Source: Chamaecyparis obtusa (lineage: Eukaryota; Streptophyta; Pinopsida; Cupressales; Cupressaceae). Taken from it: 64,000 bases of DNA. Where the stretch lies: positions 62,001 through 126,000 of the forward strand of contig BSBK01004080.1 of the NCBI GenBank assembly GCA_027943335.1, read 5' to 3'. The notes beneath the pieces were generated by a model. It did no database searches, was not told the origin of the DNA, and was given only the letters and a program-made list of their open reading frames with translations. Numbering within the stretch: the first letter of the stretch is position 1; each line of letters opens with the position of its first letter. The translations under genes and the position numbers were made by a program. Shown in pieces: positions 21,315-34,659 of the stretch.

Positions 21315-21776
21315 ACTATGATGGGCTCCACCTCTTTGGACTGTTGGCCTTCTTTTCTTGTGATGATAGGAACCTCCTTAGGTGTGATGGGATTAGCTTG
21401 TTGTAGTGGCTCTGCAGATGTAGTGGCTTTGGCATTGGAATCTTCTCTCTCCATGTCTTGAGCTCTTCTCTTTTCTCTTGTATAGGCAACAAAAGAAACT
21501 TCATCATTGACTCCATTGAAGTTTGGTTGCTCCTAATTAAAGAGAGCAATCTCATTCTCTTGTGATTCTTGTTGAGGCACTGACCCACTGGATGAAGCCT
21601 CTGATTGGGCTTGTGAGGAATTTTGAACCCTTAGAGCTTGGTTCATCCATCCATTTGAACATGTAGCCTAATTATGAGGCTGATTACAAGGATAACACCA
21701 TTCATTATCCATAGACATATTATTTTGACTAGGAACCATATCCCTCACTAGATTTTTAGAATTGAGGGGTGCAACG
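21315..21776 (-). pseudogene. E4 gag, C-terminal part with zinc knuckle
   Basis: Minus strand, same frame as protease. It carries a zinc-knuckle-like WCYPCNQPHN followed, past a stop, by ATC: a C-x2-C-x3-H-x4-C arrangement for RNA binding. The gag gene is cut at 21776 by E5 and resumes at 30900. The two parts are in register once E5 and one TSD are removed. Confidence 0.75.
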
Positions 21777-24746
21777 TGTTGGAGCTTTTCCTTGCAGGAC
21801 CAAACTTGAATCAATAGATGGGCTTGATTCTCAGGGTAGGCACTCAAGTTTGAGAAGAAAATAGTCCAATTGATGAGGATAAGGGACATCCTCCTTCTTC
21901 TTTGAGCTCCGCATCACTCAGGTGGGTATTGCCTTATCTGCACACTCAAGACACCTTAAGATAAACAATAGGCCTACATATAGATTATTGTGGAATAATC
22001 TTCAAACCCCTTTAGGTAACTTATACCCCAATGAAGCCAATTCACATGCAATAGCCCTACTTGCATAGAATGAGTCTGAAGACTAGAAAGGACCTCCTAC
22101 CGCTACTACCAACATGAAAGGGAAAGGTATTTGATTTGAGTGATCTTAATGTTGGGTTGAAGAGACCCTTGAGATACACTAAGTCTCTCATAGACCAGTG
22201 CCTTGTCCAATGGGCCACAGAGTCGAATACCCTATTGCAATAGACAACTATGAAACAAGAAGACAATATATTCTAATATGCTGATGCCTTACACCATTCA
22301 TACACCATCAACCAGATCATACTTTAACAATCCACCTGTGTACCCAAATGTGCTATCACCTATTCAAAGGATATTAACTCTCCCCTTAGAAGAGACCTAT
22401 AAACAAGTAATACATTAACTAGCATCCACTGGAAGACAAACATAAGATATCCTTGATACCCCAGTTCATACACACCTAAAAACTAATCCCAAACCTAGTT
22501 GCTTCTACGAAAACAACTCTATTGTAGACACATAGGAAATGAAAATAGAAAGATGGAAACACCCTTGATGCTTCAATCAATAAGTCTGACACTCAAATAG
22601 AGACAGTCTGATAATAGTAGAAACATATTAAATCTCATACATAAGACAGATCAATTACAATATGTATTGTATTCTCTGAACCCAAAAGGAAGAAAGAACA
22701 CTAGATGCAGAGAAGTAGAGAAAATCTACAGGAAAAGGACCCTTGGGAACCAGGATTTCAGAACCCTTACAAAGTCAAAATTACAACCATATATACCACT
22801 AGCTACCTTGGAATCCCAAAATAATTCAGGATGCAACAAGCTTCAGACAATTTGGGTTAGGGTTTCAACAACTACACCAACCCAAAAATTACATCAGAAT
22901 TTACTGCAAGGGTAGGAAACCAAGCAATCTCAGAGAAACAAATCTAGAAAGATCTGCAATCATGAAAAACTGTGAGATCAGGATAGAGAACCAAGAAATA
23001 ACCATAAAAACCAGTCTGTCTGGCCACCTGTAGCACAAAACCATCCCTCATAGTACAACAAAACATGCTGCAATAATCGATCATGGCAACTTGGACCACA
23101 CTGCAACCAGCTAAAAGTCATTTTCCACCAACTTCAGCCGCTTGATCAATAAATTTCAGTCTTTTCTGTCATGAAAAACCCTCAGAAAATGCTTGTTTAC
23201 TGAATGGCTAAAACATTTAGAGAACTACCATCTTACTTTGTGAATGAGCAAACCCATTGAAATCTATCAGAACTGCTAAACACTTTTTTCTGGACTGCTA
23301 AGATCTTATACCCCCACCTGGGCCTGCCTTACGCCACCTGTCAGCATATCATTCGCTACTGCTGCCTGGTCATCACTGACATAGGACCCACATGCCTAAA
23401 CCTTTAAAAATGGATGGCAGGTGTAAGATCTCATGGCTCTGACACAACCCATCAGAACTTATGCCAACCATAGATCTTGTCCCCATCACTGACCTTTCTA
23501 ACAATGACCCCACCTGACAATATTCCTCATCATCCTCCAGCTCAGTCAATAAGAACATGACACCTCAGTGACACATGGAAATTGGTCCCACCATCCTCGG
23601 CTAACCTTTAACCTTTAATCAATTTGGTGAACATGCGACCAAAGAAACCCTTCACCCATTCATGAGAACTTTGAGAGCACCACCAAATCATTTGGCTATT
23701 ATGCGAACAATGTTTGCCAAATCACTAAGTCACTAAACCTTTCACCAAAATATCACGCGAACCAGCGAACAAAGCATACATTTGTCAGAACCACAAAAAA
23801 TACTGACAAACCTACTAGGCCTGCATCAAGAAGATCAACGATCGTCTCATCTTCGCATGGCCTGACAAGATTCCATCAGATTACATGCCCACCATTAGAT
23901 GAAGAATCTTTCCCTGCTCTAACAACTCTCTGACATTGGATGAGATCAAATGGCTATCGCATAATCTCTTGCCTTATAAAAATTCGATGAGAACTTATGT
24001 CATTCATCAATTCTCTAATAAGGTTAGGTCCCACTAACAACCGAAAACTAGGTCCCACTGATAGCCTCCACCTCATTAATACATGGACCAATCAAAGCCT
24101 GCCAATTGTGCATACATGTCATTTTGGACCCATAGTTTGTCTACCATCACATCAGATGATTGTCGCTATGTTTCCATATTAAACATCGAGCACTTTACCT
24201 TAGCGGTGTAACAATAGCCATGAGATCTAGTCATGTGTTAACTTGCTTCAAACCCTGAGGATGGGCTTGCTGAGACAGGTGGCACACAGTTGCGAATTCG
24301 AATGTTAAAGATATCTGACACCAAATAGTCTTGTGAATTAATGCCAACCACACATTTTCTACAAGGTGAAACAAAGGAAAGAAATTTTTGCGGCTGGAGA
24401 CTTAGGAAAATAAAATGCCGAGAGACTTAGGAACTTAGGGAAATATTAAAGGGGAACCTTGATGTAAAACCTAACCACATAGCGAGCAAGGGGACATAAC
24501 ATTTAAGCACATGGGTTATTGAGATTTTAAGTGACCCAATAAAGGTAACACTAAAATAGAAGAGGACCATGACAATACAAAGGGTTTTCACACCAACGGC
24601 TAGTAATTTGAAATTTTGCAAGGGTTTTAAAGCCAGAGACATAAAAATAATATAGGGACCAGGGAAAAAAGGTAGGGCCATGAAATTTTTTGTAGGGGTA
24701 AACCATTTTCTGAGGGATTTGGCTATGTGATGAAAATGGGCTAATA
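21777..24746 (-). repeat. E5 LTR, left (3') copy, with internal deletion
   Basis: 2970 bp. Compared with the right copy it lacks about 330 bp at around 23190, corresponding to about 29035-29365 there. It ends ata rather than aca. Patches of its sequence (ctcatggctctgaca, ccatgaaatttttt, caacggctag) also occur in the E4 LTRs. Confidence 0.9.
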
Positions 24747-24906
24747 GTGGCTCTAGTTGGGGATGCATGCCTCCTGCAGGCATGGCAAAAAACTAGATCT
24801 TTGGGAAAAGCAGACCACCTACAAAACTTTTCCTCAACAGCTTTATTGAAAATAGGAAAACTACATCTATTATATACAAACCATGGCCCTAAACCATTGT
24901 AAACTT
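24747..24906 (-). other. E5 3' untranslated stretch
   Basis: 160 bp between gag and the LTR; no clear polypurine tract. Confidence 0.4.
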
Positions 24907-27069
24907 TCAAAACTTCTTACCTCTGTCATATACCTGATTTTCATTTCTTTCTTCTTGAGGTAAGCCTAAAATTTTATTCCCATTTGTTTCACCAAGCATA
25001 TCAACATTTTCAATCAATCCATCAGGCAAAACAAATTTTTTGTCTTCATTCCCATAGTGCATGTAAAAATCTGAAGCATTTTCATCATCTTGCCCACTAT
25101 GAAAGTAAGACTCAGCATGCTCATGAACACAGTCATCAAACTGAAACTGATCTTTACGTACTGATTCATGTATGCCATCAATCTGAAATGCAAAAGTCAC
25201 ATACTTTATTTGATAATAGTCTTCATTCATACCTTGACTATGCATATACTTAGGTGTAGCTAATTGGAGTTCAAAAGAATAATCAGGTTTATTCTGACAC
25301 ATGTCATCACTATCAAATTTTCTAACATTTGAGACCTCCATGTGTTCTTCAAACAATAGATTGATAATTCCATGTAATACTCCTTGTTGCACATTATGAC
25401 AGAGAATGGGCTGATCATCATCATAGTCCTCATCATATAAAGTATTAGAAAACACTTTAAACTCACTACCCATTTCATCTCCATGGAGATTCTCAGCACA
25501 CAAAGAAAAATCAGAACTATATAAAGATTCACAATCAACATCACCTACCAAGCATATAGTGTCCATAATTGCATCTTCTTCATTATCCTATTTAGGAAAA
25601 CCATCATAGCAAAACCATGGTTCACTCATAAACTCTCTGTTATATGCTGCAACCTCATCATCCAATGTAGGACCATTAGATAACCGTTTACTCAAATCTT
25701 CATGTCCATCGTCATTGATATCACATTGAATTACCATTTCTTTATCTTCAAACTTTGAGGACAAAACACTCTCAACATCTTCATACTCAAGCAGATTTGC
25801 ACAATGTACAAATTGAGATGCACTATTACTTTCAGATTCAGAAAATGAAAACATACCTTCATTGATAAAAGAGTATTCACTTCCATCATTACTTTCTTCC
25901 TCCCATGTTGCATCTAACTCATATGAAGACACCTCAACATCACTGCCTTCATCACTCTCACTTGAGTAACCACTTTCAGCACTATGTTCCTCAAATTGTG
26001 ACTGATATGCCTGTGAATCACATTCCTCATCTTGTGCAGCAACTTCAAACTCATCATTAGAGATAGAACTTTCAGCCTCCTCATTTGTATGATATTGAGA
26101 CATAGAAGCAACAACCTCATGCCTAGGAACATAAGAAAAATCATGCTTATAATCAAAATTATAAGAATTGACTGCAATGGCTAATTCATAACTCAAAACA
26201 CCATCACACTACTCAATTCCATCAAGGTCAAGAATATATCTTACTGTTGTAGCATCCTAAACACATGTCTCATCAGCAGCAAAAGACTCAACAACATTTA
26301 TACACATATCTTGATTTGACATTTCAACTTGATTAAAAACTACAACAGAAGTGTTGGTACACTGATTTGGAATTGTGGTACCAACACTACATTTTTTTTT
26401 TCTTTCATATTCATTATACTGGCACACATTCATGGCAAAATGACCTCTGGTCAATCCATATTTCAAATTGTTCTCAATGTCCATCGCAGTTAGAAATGCC
26501 TGATATAATGACCTAGGTTCTTTATCCCTCAACAAGTAGTTCATTTTCTTACCAAATGCATCAAAGTAGACATTCATACATACTTGATCATTGGGTCTAT
26601 AATTTTTAGGGATTTCATTCAATACTTTTGCAAATCTGATATTGAAATGAGGAACAAGTTCATCATTCTCAATATGAATCTTTAAAAACTTATCATAGGA
26701 ATTAGATATGCTTACCCTTTCTCCAAATTGCTCCATGAAGGCTAAATGCATCTCACTCCAAGATGAGATAGAAGAAGCTAATAGAAAAGAGAACCAGTCT
26801 CTAGCATCACCTTCTAGAGTTTGAACAAACAATTTCATCCATAGGTCTTCATGGAAAACATCAAAATCACACATTACATCAACAAAGCATTGAACATGTT
26901 TCCTTGCTGACTGATGCTGGTCCCTATCATACTTTGGTAAATATCTCCTGATTTTTTTAGGGATCTTATTAGGGAAGCCATGTATGCCATCATAACAAAA
27001 TGGCACATATCCTTTGACAAAAGAAACCCTGTGAACATCCATCACTAGTTGGAGCTTTTGCACATTCAC
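24907..27069 (-). pseudogene. E5 gag-like protein with long acidic tail
   Basis: One minus-strand frame, broken by stops at 26257-26259, at 26205-26215 and at 25588-25590. The first 270 codons hold a retrotransposon gag domain: WMKLFVQTLEGDARDWFSFL, then SWSEMHLAFMEQFGE and a helical C-terminal half ending in MDIENNLKYG. The next 400 or so codons are very acidic (runs of Asp, Glu and Ser), have no recognisable enzyme motif and end near 24907. The frame may start upstream near 27209, with a further stop. It would be the structural protein of a non-autonomous element. Confidence 0.8.
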
Positions 27070-27576
27070 TTGAAAATCTTCAAGACTAATGACAGGAAAT
27101 CTATACTTGAAACTATTCTTCTTTTGTCACTGAACCCCTCCTACATACTCCACACTTATTTGTCCTTTCCTTATTGCTTGATCACTTAATAAGGAAACAT
27201 TTCTAAACATGAAAGCATGATACCTGGAAGTTCTGCAGCAGAAAAACAATGTTGACTAGAAGGCAAGGAAAATATAGAGCTCATCTTGAAACTCCATCAA
27301 GTTCTTAGAAATGTAGAGTCACCACCTCCCTGAAGAGGAAAAAATACTTCACCTTTGTGTCTTCTTCTGATCAACCAATAACTTCACCAGGCCTCACTAT
27401 TTATCAGAAGCTGCACTGATCAAACAAAGAACATCAAAGCCGCCACTCAACACTTATTGAGAAGATATTAACAAATGCTTTATTTTATATCTGACTCTTT
27501 GATCATATAACTAGACTCTAGGATAGTTTAGCAAAGCAAGGAATTGGACATCTTAAACTTGCTATCATTTATCATT

Positions 27577-27594
27577 TCCCTAGTAGAGTCACCA
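27577..27594 (-). promoter_or_regulatory. E5 primer-binding site
   Basis: The minus strand just inside the right LTR reads TGGTGACTCTACTAGGGA, three bases from the LTR end. The tRNA is not assigned. Confidence 0.6.
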
Positions 27595-27597
27595 ATT

Positions 27598-30500
27598 TGT
27601 TGGAGCTTTTCCTTGCAGGACCAAACTTGAATCAATAGATGGGCTTGATTCTCAGGGTAGGCACTCAAGTTTGACAAGAAAATAGTCCAATTGATGAGGA
27701 TAAAGGACATCCTCCTTCTTCTTTGAGCTCCACATCACTCAGGCAGGTATTGCCTTATCTGCACACTCAAGACACCTTAATATAAACAATAGGCTTGCAG
27801 ATAGATTATTGTGGAATAATCTTCAAACCCCTTCAGGTAATTTGTACCTCAATGAAGCCAATTCACATGTAATAGCCCTACTTGCATAGAATGAGTCTGA
27901 AGACTAGAGATGACCTCCTACCACTACTACCAACATGAAAGGGAAAGGTATTTGATTTGAGTGATCTTAATGTTGGGTTGAAGAGACCCCTGAGATACAC
28001 TAAGTCTCTCATAGACTAGTGCCTTATCCAATGGGCCACAGAGTCGAATACCCTATTGCAATAGACATCTATGAAACAAGAAGACAATATATTCTAATAT
28101 GTTGATGCCTTACACCATACATACACCATCAACTAGATCATACTTTAACAATCCACCTGTGTACCCAAATGTGCTATCACCTATTCAAAGGATATTAACT
28201 CTCCCCTTAGAAGAGACCTATAAACAAGTAATACATTTACTAGCATCCACTGAAATACAAACATAATATATCCTTGATACCCCAGTTCATACACACCTGA
28301 AATCCAATCCCAAATCTAGTTGCTTCTGCGAAAACAAATCTATTGTAGACACATAGGAAATGCAAATAGAAAGATGGAAACACCCTTGATGCTTCAATCA
28401 ATAAGCCTGACACTCAAATGGAGACAATCTGATAATAGTAGAAACATATTAAATCTCATACATAAGACAAATCAATTACAATATGTATTGTATTCTCTAA
28501 ACCCAAAAGGAAGAAAGAAAACTCTATATGTAGAGAAGTAGAGAAAATCTATAGGAAAAGGACCCTTCATGGAACCCTTGGGAACCAGGATTTCAAAACC
28601 CTTACAAAGTCAAAATTACAACCATATATACCACTAGCTACCTTGGAATCCCAAAATAATTTAGGATGCAATAAGCTTCAGACAGCTAGGGTTAGGGTTT
28701 CAACAACTACACCAACCCAAAAATTACATCAGAATTTACTGCAGGGGCAGGAAACCAAGCAATCTCAGAGAAACAAATCCAGAAAGATCTGCAATCATGA
28801 AAAACTATGAGATCAGGATATAGAACCAAGAAATAGCCATAAAACCTAGTTTGTCCGGCCACCTGTAGCAAAAGACCATCCCTCATAGTACAAAAAAACA
28901 TGCTGCAGTAATCGATCATGGCAACTTGGACCACACTGCAACCACCTGAAAGTAATTTTCCACCAATTTCGGCTACTTCATCAATAAATTTTAGTCCTTT
29001 CTATCATGGAAAACCCTCATAAAATTCAAATTTGAATTTAAACAGTCACAATCAATCTTCAAGCAGAAAATCAGCGGTTGATATTCAAGCCTGGGCCAAC
29101 TTTAAGTCCTGACCATTAGATCTTTCCTTTTCGTGGGCTCTTATGACTTTAACTCACTTAGTCACCTTGGGTTAACTCCCAGCAACTACACACAAATGCT
29201 TTTCCTGTTTGCGGAAAGAAAACCTAACTCATCACTTAACCCCATGAACTAGCGACCAAAGGGACTTAACTCATCCCAGCTGCATCTGGCGAACTGGCAA
29301 CCAAAGGTTTTCGCCAGTTTACGAAACACTTTATAATACCACCAAAAAATTTAGCGATTACATGAACGCTTGTTCGCTAAATGGCTAAAACATTTAGAGA
29401 ACTGCCATCTTACTTTGTGAACAAGTGAACCCATTGAAATCTATCGGAACTGCTAAACACTTTTTTCTGGACTGCTAAGACCTTATACCCCTGCCTGGGC
29501 TAACCTTACGCCACTTGTCACCATGTCATTCGCTACTGCTACTTGGTCATCATTGACACAGGACCCACATGCCTAAGCCTTTGAAAATGGATGGCAAGTG
29601 GAAGATCTCATGGCTCTGACACAACCCATGAGAACTTATGCCAATCGTAGATCTTATCCCCATCACTGACCTTTCTGACAACAGCCCCACCCGGCAGTAT
29701 TCCTCGTCATCCTCCAGCACAGTCAATAAGAACATGACACCTCAGTGACACATGGCAATCGGTCCCACCATCCTCAGCTAACCTTTAACCTTTAATTAAT
29801 TTGGCGAACAGGCGACCAAAGAAACCCTTCACCCATTCATGAGAACTTTGAGAGCACCGCCAAATCATTTGGCTATTATGTGAACACTATTTGCCAAATC
29901 GCTAAGTCACTAGACCTTTCACCAAAATATCACACGAACTAGTGAACAAAGCATACGTTTGTCAGAATCGCCAAAAAGATTGACAAACCTACTGGGCCCA
30001 CATCAAGAAGATCAACGGTTGTCTCATCTTCGCATGGCCTAACAAGCTTCCATTAGATTACAAGCCCACTGTTAGATGAAGAATCTTTCCCTTCTCTGAC
30101 AACCCTCTCACACTAGATGAGATTGAACGGTTGTCACATAATCTCAAGCCTCTGACAAATTTGATGAGAACTTACACCATTCTTCAATTCTCTGACAAGG
30201 TTAGGTCGCACTGACAACCTCCACCTCATTAATACATGGACCAATCAAAGCTTACCAACTATGCATACATGTCATTTTGGACCCATAGTTTGTCTACCAT
30301 CACATCAGACGGTTGTCAGTATGCCGACATATTAAACATCGAGCACTTTACCTTAGCGGTGTAACGACAGCCGTGAGATCTAGTCATGTGTTAACTTGCT
30401 TCAAACCTTGAGGATGGGCCCGCTAGGACAGGTGGCACATGGTTGCGAATTTGCATGTTAGAGACCTCTGGCACCAAACAATCTTGCGAATTAATGACAA

Positions 30501-30899
30501 GCATACATTTTCTACAAGGTGAAACAAAGGAAAGAAATTTTTGTGGCTGGAGACTTAGGAAAATAAAATGCCGAGAGACTTAGGAACTTAGGGAAATATT
30601 AAAGGGGAACCCTGACGTAAAACCTAACGATATAGTGAGCAAGGGGACATAACATTTAAGAACATGGGTTATTGAGATTTTAAGTGACCCGATAAAGGTA
30701 ACATTAAAATAGAATAGGGCCATGACAATACAAAGGGTTTTCACACCAACGGCTAGTAATTTGAAATTTTTCAAGGGTTTTAAAGCTAGAGACATAAAAA
30801 TAATGTAGGGACCAGGGAAAAAAGGTAGGTCCATGAAATTGTTTGCAGGGGTAAACCATTTTCTAGGGGATTTGCCTGTGACATGAAAATGGGCTAACA
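27598..30899 (-). repeat. E5 LTR, right (5') copy
   Basis: 3302 bp, the full-length version. It contains the roughly 330-bp segment missing from the left copy. Several diverged copies of a tctcatggctctgaca unit with downstream inverse catgaga are visible, for example near 29607-29635. Confidence 0.92.
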
Positions 30900-32154
30900 C
30901 GGGGTTATATGGTTGGAATGATCTCTGATTAAAACTTCATCTTTGTCCTTGATACCCTCCTTGGTATGGTGGCCTATTTTGTTGGTAGGGCTATCCTTGA
31001 TTTTGATATTGCTGATTAGGACCTTGGCCTTGTGGCTGAAATGGTGGTTTGATTCCTTGACCTTGTTTCTTTTGATTTGTGACCTCCTTAATCAAGGTCT
31101 GCAACAAGTTTGTCATTTCTTGCTGATTACTCTATTGGCTATTCCTTATCTCTTGCAGCTCTTGAGAGAAACTTACTGTTAGCTCTTGACCACTAGTACT
31201 AGCTTGGGGTGCTAATATGGTGGGAATAGGGGTAAATGGGGGTACTTGTGTAGGTGCAATGGGTTGAAGGCTAGGGAAGATGGGCATTGGTGGCCTCCTA
31301 GCAATCATGCTTGCTTGGATTAAATAATTTTCAGCCCTGACAGCTATGTCAAAAGCTTGGGGTAAGGAAGTACCACCCATAGACTGGATCATGATAGAAA
31401 TTTGACCATTCAGACTTTGCAAGTAGTAAAGGAAAGCATGGTTAGCTGATGGCCTCACAGAGACTGGAATTCTATTCCATGTTTTGAGGAATCTACTATT
31501 GTAATCTGTCATTTGTTCTTGAGGATCTCTTTTAATGGTTGTCAACTTCTCTACTAGGGACAAATTATCTGATTTATCCTCAAAATGCTTACTTAATGCA
31601 TCTTCTAACTCATCCCATGAAGTAATGGAACCAATAGTTAGAGTTCTAAACCATTCAAGAGCCTTACATTTTAGAGAGGCTGCTAATAATTTTGTGGCCA
31701 CATCTTCTTGAGTAATGTTGTGTATGCTGCAGATGGTGGTCACATCTCTTATGTGTTCAAAAATAGTTGTCTACCCTTCACCTGTGAAATTAGGTATACT
31801 CTTTAGTGCCACCAAGGGCACATCATGATGTTGAGCAAAGGCCAATGGGCTGCCTTGATTGAAAGGTGCAAAGGCAAATTGCCTAGCCATTGTAGGAGTT
31901 GGAATCTGAAGATTAACAACTATGTGAGTTGTATTTTCTGCTAGGTTTGAATCCTCTTCTAGATCTCTGGTTAGAGATCTGCCTCTTCTTCTGGAATGAA
32001 AGGGAAAAGGTCTCCCTTTTGAAGTATCAGGAGGTGTTGATTGAACTCTCCTTGTAGGGGATTTTCTTTGAGTTGACCTACCTTTGTGACTTCTTTTTGA
32101 TGGCAACTCTGAAAATTTAGTGGGCTTTGAGCTCCTAGTCTCAATATTTCTCAT
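30900..32154 (-). pseudogene. E4 gag, N-terminal part
   Basis: Starts with a basic, Ser/Arg/Lys-rich segment (about 30 positive charges in the first 70 residues). An in-frame TAG at 31771 is followed by a gag capsid-like domain, including ALEWFRTL, SWDELEDALSKHFE and an MTDYNSRFLKTWNRIP segment. After a second stop near 31134 comes a Gln/Pro-rich stretch that runs to the E5 insertion at 30900. It would form the particle core. Confidence 0.85.
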
Positions 32155-32297
32155 AAACTTTGAACAAGCTAGCCCTAATCCTTGAAATCAGTGGAGTTGC
32201 CAGATATACTTGATAGAATGACTTCTAAACGTCCGTGTTATGCAATCTATATAGCAGAGATAACATAATCTTCAAACAATGAACTTCTTTTACTATG

Positions 32298-32315
32298 GTT
32301 CCATCGGGCGTGCCA
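32298..32315 (-). promoter_or_regulatory. E4 primer-binding site
   Basis: The minus strand reads TGGCACGCCCGATGGAAC, four bases inside the LTR. The tRNA is not assigned. Confidence 0.65.
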
Positions 32316-32319
32316 GAAT

Positions 32320-34654
32320 TGTTATACACTAAGTTTGCACCCTTGTTTCAAGATCTCGTAGTCTTGATAACCTAGTATAACATGGGAATCATCTCCAGGA
32401 GTGGGACCTATGCTAATTGAGATGAGACCTCTAGGTCATAGGCTAGTTCCTCTTGGATAATCACCTTAATTTGCTTCTAGACATGAAAAAGTAAACTTTT
32501 GAGGGAAAGGGATAGAAGGAATGCTTGGAAGGGAAAATGACTGAAAGCAAACTACCTACTAGGTGATACACTGAAATTAGGGTATGAATTGCAGCATAGA
32601 GGGATGGAATCATTGAAAAGCTTAGGTCTAGTAGGTCAGAACTTACTAAATAGGCTTGCATAAGTGTTTCATAAGAGGGCCTGAATATAAGGCACAACCT
32701 ATGACCTGCAAGTAAACATTCACTTCTGCAACTCGGTGTAGGATTGAGACAAAACTATTAGGGGGATAAAGTATACCCACAAAACATCTAAATCAGATCA
32801 AACATAATAAGACACACAATTATAGAAAGTAAGAGGGATCAGGAACCCTAAGTTATCATTCAAAACATACATATACTTCAACTCAGTAAGAGGTAATTAA
32901 GACAAGGAAGCATAGGGACATGAAAAATTGACACAAAATACCTCTCCAATATTTGAATTATCAATGAAAGATTTACAACTGTATAAGCCAGAGGGTAGAA
33001 ATGATACCGCAAATGACCCTTAAGAAAAGTGAAATTCTTTTACAATTGTCCAACTCTGAGCTCAAAAGCTCCAAAAAGTATAATATATACATCTCCTCTA
33101 AACAAGCGGGAGCAAAACCTAACTAGGGTTATAGATTTTGCATGGAATAAACAAACCCTAATTCTGTCAAGTCTGATCATAAATGTTACTTCTACAAATA
33201 TCTCAACCAATCAGATATTCATCTTTATGTGCCCATCCCTGTACTAAAATCAACCTTCAGACAAGAAACCTCAGTTCACCAACCTTTCTGCAACAGGCCC
33301 ACCATGAATGCTCTAAATCTAATCATACTTCCCTGGGAACAGTACCATTTAAAAGCTGGCACCAACTCTTTCTAGCATCTCCTGGCATGAAAACATGGCA
33401 TAGTACCCTACAACACTAGCCAACAGTCATCTCCATCACCCTCTCAATCATAACCATCCTGAGAATTTAATTCCTGAGCTAACCAACATCGTGCATGGCC
33501 AAAAAAAGCAAAACCTTAGCAAAACTTTCGTAGGAATTTGAATTTAAATGCTACTGGCTAGCAGGTCTGAAATTAAAACACAACCACCAATCTCAAACAT
33601 TTCCTAGTGAATGAATGACCATGATATGCTAAGAAAACAACTTGAAAACCCATCTCAAAAAGTCAAAGACCAGGTTGTCAGCAGAACCCAATAGAAAACA
33701 AGCACGTCAGAAAAGACCGACACCTCAGAAGTCAAAAGAACCTAGACCACACATCAGATGGTGGTCGCATGATCGCATGGGCTCAAAAGATTCCATGTGA
33801 TCACATGACCACCGTAGATCTTTCTTCCTTCCCATCTCACTTAAGATACTCGGCCCCACTGACACATCTCCACCTATTCAATTCAACAGCCAATGAGGAG
33901 CGAGTACATCAGAAACCAAGGACCCACTTGACAAATCCAAAAGATAAAGCAAGATCAATGGCCATTGCATGATCGCATGCTCTAACACAAAGCCTTGCAG
34001 ACATACGCCAGCCGTCGATCATCTTCAGATATCAGAGCCTATGACTGCCGAAAGGGCCCAGTCCTACTAACAAGAGATGACTCATTAGCATGTGGACCTT
34101 TCAGAATATGCCACCTACCCACACCTGGTAGTGGACCCGCCTATTTGAAGAGTTATTTCACAAGGGATAATTGACGGTCGGCACATAATCTCATGGCTCT
34201 GACAGAATGCATGAGATCATACGCTAGCCATTGGATCGAAAAGGTGTCAGAAGGCCATGCCCAGGACACATAAAGGTTGGAAACATTAGAAAAGATTAAG
34301 CACTGGGACTTAGGAAAAATTAAAGCATGTGGACCTTTTGAGACTTAGGGAATTATTAAAGCACGTGGATCTTTTGAGACTTAGGGAATTATTAAAGCAC
34401 ATGGACCTTTTGAGACTTTAGTGGCTGAAAAGGTAATGAAAGAATATAACAGGCCAAAGAGATTTTTAGGGTTTTTTGCCTGCAACAGCTAGTTTACAAA
34501 TTTATTGACTACAGACCAGGGGATAAAACAAATTGCAGAGGCCAGAGAATAGGGTAGACAACCATGAAATTTTTTGAGGTGCTTGGTAGGGTTAAAACAG
34601 GGACTTGGGGATAAATTTTAGCCAAATGTGTAGAATAGGGAAATTATGATAACA
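32320..34654 (-). repeat. E4 LTR, right (5') copy
   Basis: 2335 bp partner of 14383-16718. It holds the matching hairpin (33761-33812) and 36-bp repeats (34320-34415). It is followed by TSD atcac at 34655-34659. Confidence 0.93.
33761..33812. repeat. Inverted repeat in E4 right LTR
   Basis: Same position and loop (ctcaaaagat) as 15825-15876. Arms here contain gcatgatcgcatgg and ccatgtgatcacatg, differing from perfect pairing mainly by CpG-to-TpG type changes. Confidence 0.7.
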
Positions 34655-34659
34655 ATCAC

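Larger units (their letters stand above)
21777..30899 (-). mobile_element. E5: gag-only LTR element with 3-kb LTRs, nested in E4 gag
   Basis: LTRs begin tgttggagct and end ggctaaca (right) or ggctaata (left). Internal region is about 2.85 kb with a primer site at the right, so the element is on the minus strand. It encodes one gag-like protein and no protease, reverse transcriptase or integrase, which fits the class called TR-GAG. The TSD is imperfect: caacg precedes the left LTR, but the right flank starts cgggg, which could be the duplicate after a 3-bp loss. The reading frame of E4 gag supports this. Confidence 0.9.
14383..34654 (-). mobile_element. E4: Ty3/gypsy element with displaced RNase H, nested in E3
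   Basis: LTRs begin tgttatacac and end ataaca or gtaaca. Flanking 5-bp TSDs are gtcac (14378-14382) and atcac (34655-34659), one mismatch. Minus strand. Internal sequence without E5 is about 6.5 kb: gag, zinc knuckle, protease, archaeal-type RNase H, reverse transcriptase, RNase H, integrase. Gag and protease are in one frame once E5 is removed. Several stops and two frameshifts make it inactive. Confidence 0.93.

Noticed and set aside
24907..26196. Possible cellular gene for an acidic protein
   Set aside because: It is in the same frame as the E5 gag domain and lies between E5 LTRs, so it is the tail of that gene.
30900..30904. Clean 5-bp TSD for E5
   Set aside because: The right flank cgggg does not match caacg on the left; only a partly deleted duplicate can be argued.
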